Notes: generated from the sequence alone by a model not told the origin. 64,000 bases of DNA from Pseudomonas fluorescens (GCF_003732425.1 NZ_MOBX01000013.1:932026-996025); one strand, 5' to 3'; shown: positions 1-10,086, counted from the stretch's first letter. Made by a program: numbers and translations.

Positions 1-167
1 TCGCGGCGATCATCGCGATCATCCCAGCGCCGGTCGTGGTCGTAATCGCGGCCATGATCACGGTCGTAATGCCGGCCATGGCGGTGGTCATCATCAAAGT
101 CCGCGACACAGCCACCGAGCAATACGGCGGCGGTCACTGTCAGCAGCATCGTTGTTGCGCGCTTCAT
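1..167 (-). CDS. Small D/H/R-rich lipoprotein, 3' part outside window
   Basis: The start codon is at 167 on the minus strand and the reading frame runs off the left edge. The N-terminus (MKRATTMLLTVTAAVLLGGC) is a lipoprotein signal with lipobox LGGC, so lipid attachment at Cys20 is expected. The mature part is almost entirely Asp, His, Arg and Tyr, with an eight-residue near repeat (HGRHYDRD, HGRDYDHD). Such a composition could bind metal ions, but no family is recognised and the C-terminus is not visible. Confidence 0.6.
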   Translation of the reverse strand, partial: MKRATTMLLTVTAAVLLGGCVADFDDDHRHGRHYDRDHGRDYDHDRRWDDRDDRR

Positions 168-410
168 TCAACACTTCCCTAAAACCAAGGTCTTGACGAC
201 GGAATCGGCCACGCTGCCCGCGCCTTCAGGACGCGGTGCGCGCAGCCGCAGATACGACCGGGCAAATCCGCGTTGATTCAATGGCCACTATCGACCGTTT
301 GTCGCCCCGCCCGCACTGCCCGAGCGGCGGCGAAATGCCACCTATACTGCTTGCAACCTAGCCCGACGCAATGGATCTGCGCCCTCAATAACAACAAGCA
401 GAGGTGGACC

Positions 411-2165
411 ATGGTCTGGCAGCAAATCTACGACCCGTTCGGCAACCCGGTGATTTCCACCCTCATGGCAGCGGTGCCGGTGGTGGTGATGCTTGCGGCA
501 CTGGCGTTCTTCCACGTCAAGGCGCATTTGGCGGCACTGCTGGCGCTGGCGTCCGCCCTGCTGATTTCGATCTTCGCCTTCGGCATGCCGGCGAGCATGG
601 CCGGTTCTGCGGCGTTGTTCGGCGCAGCGAATGGCTTGCTGCCGATCGGCTGGATCGTCCTCAACATCATCTTTCTGCATCGCCTGACCACCGAAAACGG
701 CTCGTTCAAAGTGCTGCAGGATTCCCTCGCACGGATCACCGATGACCGCCGTTTGCAGCTGCTGCTGATTGCGTTCTGCTTCGGTGCGTTTTTCGAAGGT
801 GCGGCGGGGTTCGGCACGCCGGTCGCGGTAACCGGGGCGATCCTGATCGGGCTGGGGTTCTCGCCGTTGGCCGCGTCGGGCCTGGCGCTGATCGCCAACA
901 CCGCGCCGGTGGCATTCGGCGCACTGGGTACGCCGATCATCACGCTGGCCAAAGTCACCGGGCTGGATGAAATGGAACTGTCGATGATGGTCGGTCGACA
1001 GTTGCCGTTCTTCTCGGTACTGGTGCCGTTCTGGCTGATCTGGGCATTCGCCGGGTGGCGCAAAATGCTGGAGATCTGGCCGGCGATTCTGGTGGCTGGG
1101 GTGAGCTTCGCCGTGCCGCAGTTTCTGGTGTCGAACTACCACGGGCCGATGCTGGTGGACGTGATTGCCGCGCTGATTTCCATGGCCTGCCTGACGCTGT
1201 TTTTGAAGGTGTGGAAACCGGCGACCATTCACACCTCGGCAGCTCTTTCAGGGCGAGTCGACAACTCCAAAGTCGAGGAAGAAAAAGTCACCGCCAGCGC
1301 CGCGTTCAGCGATCAGGCGCGCCCGGCGGTGATGCGCGCGTGGATGCCGTGGATCATCCTCACCGTATTCGTGTTTGCCTGGGGCACTCAGGGCTTCAAG
1401 AATATGTTCGACACCCGGCCCGCCATTGATCCGGTCACCCACTCGGCCAAACTAGACCCGCAGGGCAAGCCGCTGCGCGAGGCCAACCCGATTTTCGCCC
1501 CGGCGGTGACCTTCACCACCCTGCACCTGCAAATCGAAAAAGTACCGCCGGTGGTCGCGGCACCGAAGGCTGAAGAAGCGGTGTACAAATTCACCTGGCT
1601 CACCGCCACCGGCAGCGGGATTTTGCTGGCTGCAATTGTCGGTGGTTTGCTGATGGGCTATTCGATCCCGCAACTGATCAAGCAATACCTGCGCACGTTA
1701 TGGGTGGTGCGGTTTTCGTTGATCACCATTGCCGCAATGCTGGCGCTGGGTTTTCTTACGCGCTACTCCGGACTCGACGCGACCATGGGCCTGGCGTTTG
1801 CCGCGACGGGGATTTTCTACCCGATGTTTGGCACGTTGCTCGGGTGGCTGGGTGTCGCGCTGACCGGTTCCGATACCGCGTCGAACGTGCTGTTTGGCGG
1901 CTTGCAGCGGGTGACCTCGGAACAACTCGGGATCAGTCCGGTATTGATGGCGGCAGCGAACAGCTCCGGCGGAGTCATGGGCAAGATGGTCGATGCGCAA
2001 TCGATTGTGGTCGCCTCCACCGCGACCCGTTGGTACGGGCATGAGGGCGAGATTCTGCGCTACGTGTTCTTCCACTCGATTGTGCTGGCGATTCTGGTCG
2101 GCGGGCTGGTGACATTGCAGGCGTATGTGGCGCCGTTTACCTCAATGGTGGTCGGCGGGCATTAG
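411..2165 (+). CDS. lldP: L-lactate permease
   Basis: Polytopic inner-membrane lactate:H+ symporter of the LctP family, 584 aa, close to the usual 550-590. The diagnostic stretch FFEGAAGFGTPVAVTG lies near residue 125, and a second conserved block GSDTASNVLFG near residue 485. A soluble loop at about residues 280-390, rich in Pro, Ala and charged residues, separates two membrane halves, as in other LldP proteins. The start is the ATG at 411 behind a GAGGTGG ribosome site; an in-frame extension to 273 is non-hydrophobic and unlikely. No lactate dehydrogenase gene (lldD/lldE/dld) follows, so the permease stands alone here. Confidence 0.93.
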   Translation: MVWQQIYDPFGNPVISTLMAAVPVVVMLAALAFFHVKAHLAALLALASALLISIFAFGMPASMAGSAALFGAANGLLPIGWIVLNIIFLHRLTTENGSFKVLQDSLARITDDRRLQLLLIAFCFGAFFEGAAGFGTPVAVTGAILIGLGFSPLAASGLALIANTAPVAFGALGTPIITLAKVTGLDEMELSMMVGRQLPFFSVLVPFWLIWAFAGWRKMLEIWPAILVAGVSFAVPQFLVSNYHGPMLVDVIAALISMACLTLFLKVWKPATIHTSAALSGRVDNSKVEEEKVTASAAFSDQARPAVMRAWMPWIILTVFVFAWGTQGFKNMFDTRPAIDPVTHSAKLDPQGKPLREANPIFAPAVTFTTLHLQIEKVPPVVAAPKAEEAVYKFTWLTATGSGILLAAIVGGLLMGYSIPQLIKQYLRTLWVVRFSLITIAAMLALGFLTRYSGLDATMGLAFAATGIFYPMFGTLLGWLGVALTGSDTASNVLFGGLQRVTSEQLGISPVLMAAANSSGGVMGKMVDAQSIVVASTATRWYGHEGEILRYVFFHSIVLAILVGGLVTLQAYVAPFTSMVVGGH

Positions 2166-2186
2166 TCCGGCAGAACACATTTCAAA

Positions 2187-2276
2187 TGTGGGAGCGAGCC
2201 TGCTCGCGAAAGCGGCCGGTCAGGCAATGAAGATGTTGGCTGTGCCGGCCCCTTCGCGAGCAGGCTCGCTCCCACA
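2187..2276. repeat. REPIN: inverted pair of GTGGGAGCGAGCC REPs
   Basis: Two REP copies in opposite orientation (TGTGGGAGCGAGCCTGCTCG and its complement) flank about 40 bp. It occupies the gap between lldP and paoA and could act as a transcript-end stem-loop. Confidence 0.9.
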
Positions 2277-2456
2277 ATGGTTTGATGTCGATCACTGGAT
2301 TGATGAGCCACACGCATAACTCTATAGCGCAAATCCGACAAAACCTTTTCCTCTCTCCAGCAGTCATTCCTTAACGAGACCGGCGATGACGCTGGCTGCC
2401 CGCTTGGGCCATACACGACCCTGCTGCCCTGATGAAGAGAGAAAAGGAATCGAACC

Positions 2457-3080
2457 ATGACGATTTCCCGACGCGGATTTCTGATCCTCGGCGCCGTGAC
2501 CGCCACCGCGTTCGCGATGCCGCCGTTTATCAGCCTGAAGGCCTACGCGGCCAATCTGGAGCAACCGGCCATGAGCAAAGTGACGATCAACGTCAACGGC
2601 AAGCCGCGTGCGCTTGACGTCGACACCCGCACCACCCTGCTCGATGCCTTGCGCGAGCACCTGCACCTGACCGGCAGCAAAAAAGGCTGCGACCACGGCC
2701 AGTGCGGCGCCTGCACGGTGATCGCCGATGGCCGCCGCATCAACGCTTGCCTGACCCTGGCGGTGATGCATGAAGGCAGCGAGATCACCACCATTGAAGG
2801 CCTCGGCATGCCCGACAATCTGCACCCGATGCAGGCCGCGTTCATCAAGCATGACGGCTATCAGTGCGGCTATTGCACGCCCGGGCAGATTTGCTCGGCG
2901 GTGGCGGTCATCAAGGAAATCCGCGACGGCATTCCCAGCCATGTCAGTGAAAGCCTCACCGAAGCGCCGCAGTTGATCGCCAGAGAGTTTCAGGAACGCA
3001 TGAGCGGCAATATCTGCCGCTGCGGCGCCTACTCGAACATCATCGAAGCCATCACTGAAGTCGCGGAGGTGCCGACATGA
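2457..3080 (+). CDS. paoA: Aldehyde oxidoreductase, 2Fe-2S subunit, Tat-exported
   Basis: Small iron-sulfur subunit of a xanthine-oxidase-family molybdoenzyme, 207 aa, matching E. coli PaoA (YagT). The N-terminus carries a twin-arginine signal (SRRGFLILG, residues 3-11) followed by a hydrophobic stretch, so the complex is exported folded to the periplasm. Cysteines for two [2Fe-2S] clusters are all visible: CDHGQCGAC (plant-ferredoxin type) and CGYCTPGQ with NICRCG. The stop overlaps the paoB start by 4 bp (ATGA), indicating translational coupling. Upstream is about 180 bp without obvious operators after the REPIN. Confidence 0.93.
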   Translation: MTISRRGFLILGAVTATAFAMPPFISLKAYAANLEQPAMSKVTINVNGKPRALDVDTRTTLLDALREHLHLTGSKKGCDHGQCGACTVIADGRRINACLTLAVMHEGSEITTIEGLGMPDNLHPMQAAFIKHDGYQCGYCTPGQICSAVAVIKEIRDGIPSHVSESLTEAPQLIAREFQERMSGNICRCGAYSNIIEAITEVAEVPT

Positions 3081-4033
3081 GACCGTTCAATTACAGCCGC
3101 GTCGACTCCCCCGCCGCTGCCGCTGCGCAAGCCGCACACGTCGAAGGCGCACGCTTCATCGCTGGCGGCACCAACCTGCTCGACCTGATGAAACTCGACA
3201 TCGAAACCCCGCTGCACCTGATCGACGTCAATCACCTCGGCCTGGATCAGATCGACGCCACGCCCGAGGGCGGCTTGCGCATTGGTGCGCTGGTGCGCAA
3301 TACCGATCTGGCCGCCGACGCGCGCGTCAGAAAGGACTACGCCCTGCTCTCCCGCGCCTTGCTCGCCGGGGCGTCCGGGCAGTTGCGCAACATGGCGAGC
3401 ACCGCCGGTAACCTGCTGCAACGCACGCGCTGCCCATACTTCTACGACACCCATCAGGCCTGCAATAAACGCAATCCCGGCAGCGGCTGCGCAGCGATTG
3501 GCGGGGTCAGTCGGCAATTGGGCATCATCGGCGTCAGCGACGCGTGCATCGCCACGCACCCGAGCGACATGGCGATTGCCATGCGTGCGCTCGATGCGCA
3601 GATTGAAACGGTGAAACCCGACGGCAGCACCCGCAGCATTGCCATGGCCGACTTTCACCAGTTGCCCGGCACCACGCCGAACATCGAAACCAGCCTGACG
3701 CCCGGCGAGTTCATCACCTCGGTGACACTGCCCGCGCCCGTCGGCGGCACCCACATTTATCACAAGGTGCGTGATCGTTCGTCCTACGCATTCGCGCTGG
3801 TCTCGGTCGGCCTGATCCTGCAAACGGACGGCAGCGGCCGCGTTGCGGTCGGCGGTATCGCGCCGAAACCATGGCGGATTGAAGAGGCCGAAGCGCTGCT
3901 GCCAAAAGGCGCCAAAGCCGTCAGCGAACGCCTGCTCGACGGCGCCACGCCGACCCACGACAACGAGTTCAAACTGACCCTGGTCGAGCGCACGCTCGGC
4001 TCGGTGTTGGCGCAAGCGAGGGAAGACGCATGA
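3077..4033 (+). CDS. paoB: Aldehyde oxidoreductase, FAD-binding subunit
   Basis: Middle subunit of the PaoABC heterotrimer, 318 aa. The FAD pyrophosphate loop is [12 protein letters not shown] near residue 30 and the second FAD motif ASTAGNLLQ near residue 112. Directly after it comes a cysteine-rich insertion ([21 protein letters not shown]), which in E. coli PaoB holds an extra [4Fe-4S] cluster absent from most xanthine-oxidase relatives. It passes electrons from the molybdenum and 2Fe-2S centres to FAD. Four-base overlaps with paoA and paoC show a tight operon. Confidence 0.93.
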   Translation: MRPFNYSRVDSPAAAAAQAAHVEGARFIAGGTNLLDLMKLDIETPLHLIDVNHLGLDQIDATPEGGLRIGALVRNTDLAADARVRKDYALLSRALLAGASGQLRNMASTAGNLLQRTRCPYFYDTHQACNKRNPGSGCAAIGGVSRQLGIIGVSDACIATHPSDMAIAMRALDAQIETVKPDGSTRSIAMADFHQLPGTTPNIETSLTPGEFITSVTLPAPVGGTHIYHKVRDRSSYAFALVSVGLILQTDGSGRVAVGGIAPKPWRIEEAEALLPKGAKAVSERLLDGATPTHDNEFKLTLVERTLGSVLAQAREDA

Positions 4034-6228
4034 AATTCGACACGCCCGCCACCACCAACCCGATCGACCAGTTGAAGGTCGTCGGCCAACCCACCGAACG
4101 CATTGAAGGCCCGTTGAAAACCAGCGGTCAGGCCACGTATGCCTACGAGCAACATGAAGCGGCCGCCAATCAGGCTTACGGTGTCATGGTCGATGCGGCC
4201 ATCGCCAAAGGGCGGATCAAAGCCATTCATCTGGACGCGGCGAAAGCCGCGCCGGGCGTGCTGGCGATTGTCACCGCCGCTAACGCCGGCAAGCTCGACA
4301 AGGGTCAATACAACGCCGCCCACCTGCTCGCCGGTCCCGAAGTGCAGCATTATCAGCAGGCCGTCGCGCTGGTCGTCGCGGAGACATTCGAGCAGGCCCG
4401 CGCCGCCGCGCAACGGGTCAAGGTCGATTACGAAACCGTCGAAGGCAAGTTCGATCTGGCTAGTGTGAAAGCGCTGGGCGTCGAGCCAAAAGATGAGTTG
4501 CCCGACGTCAATCATGGTGACTTCGACAAGGCCTTCGCCGCCGCCCCGGTGCAGTTCGATCAGACTTACACCACCCCGGACCAGTCCCACGCGATGATGG
4601 AACCCCACGCAACCTTGGCGGCGTGGAAAGGTGATCAACTGACCTTGTGGACCTCCAACCAGATGGTCGCCTGGAGTGTCGGCGACATTGCGAAAACCCT
4701 CGGTCTACCGAAGGAAAATGTGCGTCTGGTCTCGCCGTACATCGGTGGCGGTTTCGGCGGCAAGCTGTTCATCCGCGCCGACGCGATCCTCGCCGCCCTC
4801 GGTGCGCGCATGGCTGGCCGACCGGTGAAAGTGGCCCTCGCCCGCCCGCAGATGGCCAACAACACCACGCACCGTCCGGCGACGATTCAGCGCATCCGCA
4901 TGGGCGCCACCGCCGACGGCAAGCTCACTGCCATCGCCCACGAGGGCTGGTCGGGCAACCTCGCCGACGGCAAGGTCGAACTCGCCGCACAACCGAGCCA
5001 GTTGCTGTACGCCGCCGAAAACCGTCGCGTGAGCATGCGCCTCGCGCCGCTCGATTTGCCCGAGGGCAACTCCATGCGTGCGCCGGGTGAAGCGCCGGGG
5101 TTGATGGTGCTGGAAATCGCCATGGACGAGATGGCCGAGCAACTGAAGATGGACCCGGTGCAGTTTCGCATTCTCAACGACACGCAAGTCGATCCGGTAA
5201 AGACCGAGCGGCCGTTTTCCCAGCGTCAATTGATCAAATGCCTGCAGACAGGGGCCGAGAAATTCGGCTGGGATCAGCGCAAGGCTCAGCCGGGCAGCCG
5301 TCGTGAAGGTCGCTGGCTGATCGGCATGGGCGTGGCGGCGGCGTTTCGCAACAACCTGTTGGTCAAGTCCGGCGCCCGCGTTCGTTTGGAGCGTGACGGC
5401 AAGATTGTTGTGGAAACCGACATGACCGATATCGGCACCGGCAGCTATACGATCATCGCGCAGACTGCCGCCGAGATGATGGGCGTAAACCTCGACGCGG
5501 TGGTGGTGCGGCTGGGTGATTCGAACTTCCCCGTGTCGGCCGGCTCCGGCGGCCAGTTCGGCGGTAACTGCTCGACTTCCGGCGTCTACGCCGCGTGCGT
5601 AAAACTGCGCGAAGCGGTGGCGGGCAAGCTGGGGCTGGCGGCGGACCAGGCCGAATTCGTCGACGGTCAGGTGCGCGTCGGCAGCAAGAGCGTACCGTTG
5701 CGCAACGCGGCTGAAGGCGGCGCGCTGGTCGGCGAGGACAGCATCGAATTCGGTGATCTGGCCGAGAAGTATCAGCAGTCGACGTTCGGCGCGCATTTCG
5801 TCGAAGTCGCCGTCGACGCTGCCACCGGTGAAGTAAGCGTGCGCCGCATGCTCGCGGTATGCGCGGCGGGACGGATTCTCAACCCGACTTCGGCGCGCAG
5901 CCAAGTGATCGGTGCGATGACCATGGGCGTCGGTGCGGCGTTGATGGAAGAGTTGGCGGTGGACAAGAAACTTGGGTTTTTCGTCAACCATGACCTGGCC
6001 GGGTATGAGGTGCCGGTGCATGCCGACATTCCGCATCAGGAGGTGATTTTCCTCGATGAGACCGATCCGGTGTCTTCGCCGATGAAGGCCAAGGGTGTCG
6101 GCGAATTGGGCATTTGCGGGGTCAGTGCGGCGGTGGCCAATGCGATCTACAACGCCACCGGGGCACGGGTGCGGGAGTATCCGGTTACGCTGGACAAGAT
6201 TCTTTCGTCGTTGCCGGAGATGATCTGA
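4030..6228 (+). CDS. paoC: Aldehyde oxidoreductase, molybdenum cofactor subunit
   Basis: Catalytic subunit, 732 aa, the same length as E. coli PaoC. Family knowledge: PaoABC oxidises aromatic and other aldehydes to acids in the periplasm using a molybdopterin cytosine dinucleotide cofactor. The motif KGVGELGIC places the catalytic glutamate at residue 692, the position known from E. coli. Conserved substrate-pocket and cofactor stretches ([25 protein letters not shown]) are intact. No paoD/xdhC-type maturation chaperone follows; the operon ends in repeat DNA and then a gene on the other strand, so the chaperone must be elsewhere or dispensable. Confidence 0.93.
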   Translation: MKFDTPATTNPIDQLKVVGQPTERIEGPLKTSGQATYAYEQHEAAANQAYGVMVDAAIAKGRIKAIHLDAAKAAPGVLAIVTAANAGKLDKGQYNAAHLLAGPEVQHYQQAVALVVAETFEQARAAAQRVKVDYETVEGKFDLASVKALGVEPKDELPDVNHGDFDKAFAAAPVQFDQTYTTPDQSHAMMEPHATLAAWKGDQLTLWTSNQMVAWSVGDIAKTLGLPKENVRLVSPYIGGGFGGKLFIRADAILAALGARMAGRPVKVALARPQMANNTTHRPATIQRIRMGATADGKLTAIAHEGWSGNLADGKVELAAQPSQLLYAAENRRVSMRLAPLDLPEGNSMRAPGEAPGLMVLEIAMDEMAEQLKMDPVQFRILNDTQVDPVKTERPFSQRQLIKCLQTGAEKFGWDQRKAQPGSRREGRWLIGMGVAAAFRNNLLVKSGARVRLERDGKIVVETDMTDIGTGSYTIIAQTAAEMMGVNLDAVVVRLGDSNFPVSAGSGGQFGGNCSTSGVYAACVKLREAVAGKLGLAADQAEFVDGQVRVGSKSVPLRNAAEGGALVGEDSIEFGDLAEKYQQSTFGAHFVEVAVDAATGEVSVRRMLAVCAAGRILNPTSARSQVIGAMTMGVGAALMEELAVDKKLGFFVNHDLAGYEVPVHADIPHQEVIFLDETDPVSSPMKAKGVGELGICGVSAAVANAIYNATGARVREYPVTLDKILSSLPEMI

Positions 6229-6242
6229 GCGCCCCTGAAAAG

Positions 6243-6470
6243 CCCCTCACCCTAGCCCTCTCCCAGCGGGAGAGGGAACCGATCCGGGGATATTCGGGAT
6301 CAGCCCCGACCTGAACGTTTTGCTGTGAATCCATAATCGACACAGCACTTTCAGTTCGATGGATATCGCTTTGCTGTGAATCCATAATCGACTCGGTCTC
6401 TCAGGTCGATGTATGACACAAGACACCTAGGTCGGCCCCCTCTCCCACCGGGAGAGGGCTGGGGTGAGGG
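6243..6470. repeat. Composite inverted repeat element (CCCTCACCC...GGGTGAGGG type)
   Basis: A short stem-loop CCCTCACCCTAGCCCTCTCCC with GGGAGAGGG starts at 6243 and its inverted partner ends with GGGAGAGGGCTGGGGTGAGGG at 6470. The about 150 bp between contain a tandem 51-bp repeat and a TCGACTCGG-CTCTCAGGTCGATG core that recurs near 43145-43170. It fills the gap between paoC and the convergent cupin gene. Confidence 0.75.
6319..6392. repeat. Two direct copies of a 23-bp sequence, period 51 bp
   Basis: The identical 23-mer beginning TTTGCTGTGAATCCATAATC is at 6319-6341 and 6370-6392. The sequence after each copy is also similar (TTTCAGTTCGATG versus CTCAGGTCGATG), so a unit of about 51 bp is tandemly duplicated. 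Confidence 0.85.
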
Positions 6471-6477
6471 AAGCTCT

Positions 6478-6954
6478 TCACTCGGAAAGCGGATATTGCT
6501 CGGCACTCACCTGCTCCATCCAGTCCACGACTTTGCCATCAAGCACTTCAGCAATGGCGATATGCGTCATCGCCGTGCCGGGCGCCGCCCCGTGCCAATG
6601 CTTGGCCCCCGGCGCGATCCACACCGTGTCGCCAGGACGAATTTCACGAACCGGCTGCCCCCACTCCTGCACAAAACCGGAACCGGCCGTGACGATCAAG
6701 GTCTGCCCCAACGGATGCGTATGCCAAGCGGTACGCGCGCCTGGCTCAAACGTCACCGTCGCGCCACTGACCCGCGCTGCTTCCGTGCCTTTGAACGGCG
6801 CATCGACCCGCACAGTGCCGGTGAACCAATCCGCCGGGCCCTTGGCTGAAGGTTGCGAGCCATTCGGTGTGACGCTCACTCGTGGAATTTCATTGGCCTG
6901 CACCTCACCCGCCAGCAGGGAAAGGGTCAGTGCAGAAGCGGCAATCGGGTTCAT
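6478..6954 (-). CDS. Periplasmic cupin-domain protein
   Basis: A 158-aa protein with an N-terminal signal peptide (hydrophobic residues 4-20, cleavage likely after VQA) and one cupin_2 barrel. The metal-binding motifs are present: [11 protein letters not shown] (motif 1: two His and Gln) and HWHGAAP (motif 2). Cupins of this length are often annotated as mandelonitrile-lyase-like or carboxymuconolactone-associated proteins, but the substrate cannot be told from sequence. It is divergent from the LysR gene at 7138, with which it shares the upstream gap, so it is a plausible target of that regulator. Confidence 0.8.
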   Translation of the reverse strand: MNPIAASALTLSLLAGEVQANEIPRVSVTPNGSQPSAKGPADWFTGTVRVDAPFKGTEAARVSGATVTFEPGARTAWHTHPLGQTLIVTAGSGFVQEWGQPVREIRPGDTVWIAPGAKHWHGAAPGTAMTHIAIAEVLDGKVVDWMEQVSAEQYPLSE

Positions 6955-6975
6955 GACTTTCTCCGAACAGATGAA

Positions 6976-7058
6976 TGTAGGAGCTGCCGAAGGCAGAGAT
7001 CTTTGGACTTTGATTTTTAGAGCAAGATCAAAGATCGCAGCCTTCGGCAGTTCCTACA
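6976..7058. repeat. REPIN of the TGTAGGAGCTGCCGAAGGC type
   Basis: Inverted pair of the second REP subfamily: TGTAGGAGCTGCCGAAGGC on the left and its complement at the right end, with a GATCAAAGATCGCAG core. It lies between the divergent cupin and LysR genes. Confidence 0.88.
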
Positions 7059-7137
7059 GGGGTTGAGTCACTTTACCGAGGCGCACTCTTCAGATAATCA
7101 ACTAGAATTCGAAAAAACTTATGCAGGACACTCATCA

Positions 7138-8031
7138 ATGCTTCGGGAAAACGCCACCGATCTTCTCGCTTTCCTCGCCGTCGCCCGCGAACGCAGTTTC
7201 ACCAAAGCGGCGGCCAAACTCGGCGTTTCGCAATCGGCGCTCAGTCACACGATTCGCGCACTCGAAGCCCGTTTGGGCCTGCGTCTGCTAACTCGCACCA
7301 CTCGCAGCGTCTCGCCCACCGAGGCCGGCGAACACCTGTTGCACACCATCGGCCCGCGCTTCGAAGAAATCGAAGTGGAGCTCGCCGCCCTGAGCAACCT
7401 GCGCGACACCCCGGCAGGCAAGATCCGCCTCAACGCCACCGATCATTCGCTGGACTGGCTGCTGCGCCCGGTGCTCAAGGACTTTTTGCCGAAGTACCCG
7501 GATATCAGCGTCGAGGTGAGCTGCGATTATGGTTTCGTCGACATCGCCGGCCAGGGTTTCGACGCGGGTGTGCGTCTGGGCGAAGACGTCGCGCAAGGCA
7601 TGATCGCCACTCGCATCGGCCCCGACATGCGCATGGCCGTGGTTGGCTCGCCCGCCTACTTCACCAAACGCCCTCCGCCGCAAACGCCACGCGACCTGAC
7701 CGACCACGCCTGCAACAACCTGCGCCTGCCCACCAACGGCGGTTTGTACAGTTGGGAGTTCGAGAAGGATGGCGAAAGCCTGAAAGTGCGGGTGTCCGGG
7801 CAGGTCACCCTGAACGGCGTCTACCCGTTGCTCGACGCGGCGCTGGACGGTTTCGGCCTGAGCTACATCCCGGAGAATATCGTCGCGCCATATCTGGCCG
7901 ACGGCCGTTTGCGGCAAGTGCTGGAAGACTGGTGCCCGGCGTTTGCCGGTTATCACCTCTACTACCCGAGCCGACGCCAGGCTGCGCCGGCGTTTGCGTT
8001 GTTGCTGGAGGCGTTGCGCTATCGCGGATGA
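7138..8031 (+). CDS. LysR-family transcriptional regulator
   Basis: A 297-aa LysR-type regulator. The N-terminal winged HTH is clear (FLAVARERSFTKAAAKLGVS, then SALSHTIRALEARLGLRLLTR), followed by the effector domain. The start is the ATG at 7138; the in-frame extension from 7063 would run through the end of the repeat. Family members with this domain usually sense a small metabolite and control a divergent gene; the divergent cupin gene and the nearby aldo/keto reductase are candidates. Effector unknown. Confidence 0.9.
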   Translation: MLRENATDLLAFLAVARERSFTKAAAKLGVSQSALSHTIRALEARLGLRLLTRTTRSVSPTEAGEHLLHTIGPRFEEIEVELAALSNLRDTPAGKIRLNATDHSLDWLLRPVLKDFLPKYPDISVEVSCDYGFVDIAGQGFDAGVRLGEDVAQGMIATRIGPDMRMAVVGSPAYFTKRPPPQTPRDLTDHACNNLRLPTNGGLYSWEFEKDGESLKVRVSGQVTLNGVYPLLDAALDGFGLSYIPENIVAPYLADGRLRQVLEDWCPAFAGYHLYYPSRRQAAPAFALLLEALRYRG

Positions 8032-8050
8032 GCGCCGTCTACCCGACCGA

Positions 8051-8995
8051 TTACCCCGCCAACGCAATCAACTGATGCCGCTGCGCATCAGTGAGCATCG
8101 GCCCGAACCCGGCCTTGGCGTTATCGGCCATGTAGCGCGGGTTGCCTGTACCCGGGATCACGCAAGTCACCGCCGAATGTGACAGCAGAAACTTCAATGC
8201 CAATTGTGGCCAACTGTTGACTTGCACATCCGACACCCAGCCCGGCAGCGGTTTATCTTTGAGCCGCGCCAGCAGCCCCCCGCCACCGAACGGCCGATTG
8301 CAGATCACCGCGACGCCGCGTTCGCGGCACAACGGCAGGATGCGCTTCTCCACGCCTCGGTCATCGAGGGCGTAATTGATTTGCAGGAAGTCCAGTGGCT
8401 CGGCCTTCAGCACCGCTTCGACTTCCTCATACGCCGAGGGCGTGTAATGGGTGATGCCGATGTAACGGATGCGGCCCTGAGCTTTCCATTCACGCAGGGT
8501 CGGCAGGTGGGTTTGCCAGTCGAGCAGGTTGTGGATCTGCATCAGGTCGATGCGCTCGGTGCGCAGCAGGCTGAACGACTGCTCCATCTGCGCGATGCCC
8601 TCCGCGCGCCCGCGCGTCCACACCTTGGTCGCCAGAAACGCCGGCGAACGCGGTTCGTGGATCGACAGCAGTTCGCCGGTGGTTTGCTCGGCGCGGCCAT
8701 ACATCGGTGAACTGTCGATCAATGTGCCACCCTTTTTGAACAGTTCGTCGAGCACTGCCGGCAGCTGTTTATAGGCCGGGTCGCCGGGGCCTACGTCAAA
8801 ACCGCGATAGGTGCCCAGGCCGACGATGGGCAGCGATTCAGCGCTGGATGGGATGGCGCGGGTCTGCATGGCGTGGCCTCCGGTGGTCGCGGGCGTGGTG
8901 GCGGTGGCCAACGCCCGATCAAAGGTAAAGACCGCCGAAACCCCGGCAGCCAGCGTGAGCAATCGGCGACGGGAGTAACCCTCAGTGTGGCTCAT
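8051..8995 (-). CDS. Tat-exported aldo/keto reductase
   Basis: A 314-aa aldo/keto reductase of the monomeric (beta/alpha)8 family. An N-terminal twin-arginine signal is visible (YSRRRLLTLAAGVSAVF, residues 7-23), so periplasmic location is inferred. The catalytic tetrad is recognisable: Asp and Tyr in LIDSSPMYGRAE, Lys in ATKVWTRG and His in QIHNLLDW. The C-terminal NADPH-binding stretch is present. It is convergent with the LysR gene (19 bp between stops). A cytosolic cofactor and a Tat signal are an odd but recurrent pairing in this subgroup. Confidence 0.87.
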   Translation of the reverse strand: MSHTEGYSRRRLLTLAAGVSAVFTFDRALATATTPATTGGHAMQTRAIPSSAESLPIVGLGTYRGFDVGPGDPAYKQLPAVLDELFKKGGTLIDSSPMYGRAEQTTGELLSIHEPRSPAFLATKVWTRGRAEGIAQMEQSFSLLRTERIDLMQIHNLLDWQTHLPTLREWKAQGRIRYIGITHYTPSAYEEVEAVLKAEPLDFLQINYALDDRGVEKRILPLCRERGVAVICNRPFGGGGLLARLKDKPLPGWVSDVQVNSWPQLALKFLLSHSAVTCVIPGTGNPRYMADNAKAGFGPMLTDAQRHQLIALAG

Positions 8996-9106
8996 GCTGG
9001 TTCCCCTGCTGCGTGATCGGTTGCCGGTTGTGTGATTGAGCGGCCCGGTTGCAGCGCTGGACTACACTGCGACAGCCATCCTTCACACACCGTTAAAAGT
9101 AGCCGA

Positions 9107-9877
9107 ATGTCCCGAACCCTGATGTCACTCGTCGCATTGATCGTTGCCGTGTACCTGGTGCTGTGCGCGGCGCTGTTCTTTTTTCAGCGCTCGCTGATCT
9201 ATTTTCCGCAGCCCAATGCCGTCAACAGCGCCGACTCTCAACTGACCTTGTCGATGCCGGATGCGCAGGTTTCAGTGATCACCCGCGAGCGCGTCGGGCC
9301 ACGGGCGCTGATCTATTTCGGCGGCAATGCCGAAGACGTGTCGCGCAATCTGCCGGAGTTTGCCGAGGCGTTTCCCGATTACGCAGTGTATCTGCTCAAC
9401 TACCGCGGCTTCGGTGGCAGCAGCGGCTCACCGTCGGAAGCGGCGATTGCCGAGGATGCGCTGGCGCTGTTCGATCAGGTCTATGCCAGTCATCCGCAGG
9501 TTGCTGTGGTCGGGCGCAGTCTCGGTTCCGGCGTGGCGATACGCTTGGCCAGTCAGCGGCCGGTGCAACAGCTGGTTCTGGTGACGCCTTACAACAGCCT
9601 CGAAGAAATCGCGGCGCGGCAATACGCGTGGGTACCGGTGCAGTGGTTGCTCAAGGAACGCTTCGAATCCGGCAAGTACGCCGCGCATATCCGCGTACCG
9701 ACAATGTTGCTCGCCGCGAGTGACGATGAGGTGATTCCGCGTGCCAGCACTCAGCGTTTGCTGGAGAACTTCCCGCCAGGCGTGGCAGTGCTCCGGGTGG
9801 TACCGGATTCGGGGCATAACTCGATTTCCGACCGTGCGCAGTATTTGCAGTGGATGGGGGATGTGTTGAATCGGTGA
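9107..9877 (+). CDS. Membrane-anchored alpha/beta hydrolase
   Basis: A 256-aa serine hydrolase. The N-terminus (LMSLVALIVAVYLVLCAALFFF) is an uncleaved membrane anchor. The nucleophile elbow is GRSLGSG, the oxyanion region is NYRGFGGSSG, and Asp and His candidates lie in ASDDEVIP and DSGHNSIS. This resembles the BEM46/YfhR group of periplasm-facing hydrolases, whose substrates are unknown. The start at ATG 9107 is preferred because it begins right before the hydrophobic anchor. Confidence 0.85.
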   Translation: MSRTLMSLVALIVAVYLVLCAALFFFQRSLIYFPQPNAVNSADSQLTLSMPDAQVSVITRERVGPRALIYFGGNAEDVSRNLPEFAEAFPDYAVYLLNYRGFGGSSGSPSEAAIAEDALALFDQVYASHPQVAVVGRSLGSGVAIRLASQRPVQQLVLVTPYNSLEEIAARQYAWVPVQWLLKERFESGKYAAHIRVPTMLLAASDDEVIPRASTQRLLENFPPGVAVLRVVPDSGHNSISDRAQYLQWMGDVLNR

Positions 9878-9894
9878 GGGGAACGCATTCCAAA

Positions 9895-9930
9895 TGTAGG
9901 AGTGAGCCTGCTCGCGATAGCGTCATCCGG
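9895..9930. repeat. Single REP copy
   Basis: An unpaired REP (TGTAGGAGTGAGCCTGCTCG) after the hydrolase gene. The rest of the 209-bp gap to the next gene shows no other feature. Confidence 0.8.
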
Positions 9931-10086
9931 CGCAACATAGCGCTCTGCTTGATTCCACTGTTCGTCGCTCCACCGTAAAACCCCTCACCGCCCCTTGAAC
10001 CAAGTCCAAAAAGCCCAGTCCTACTCGCGCCGCATTCTGCGGTTCACCCAACTTATGCGCCGTCCTCCTTCAGAGCTGCCCGTCTC

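Noticed and set aside
4705..6036. Minus-strand open frame of over 440 codons inside paoC
   Set aside because: Antisense shadow of a conserved catalytic subunit; composition typical of complement translation in high-GC DNA.
6319..6392. Direct repeats resembling a minimal CRISPR array
   Set aside because: Only two copies, with the 'spacer' itself partly duplicated, and no cas genes anywhere in the window.
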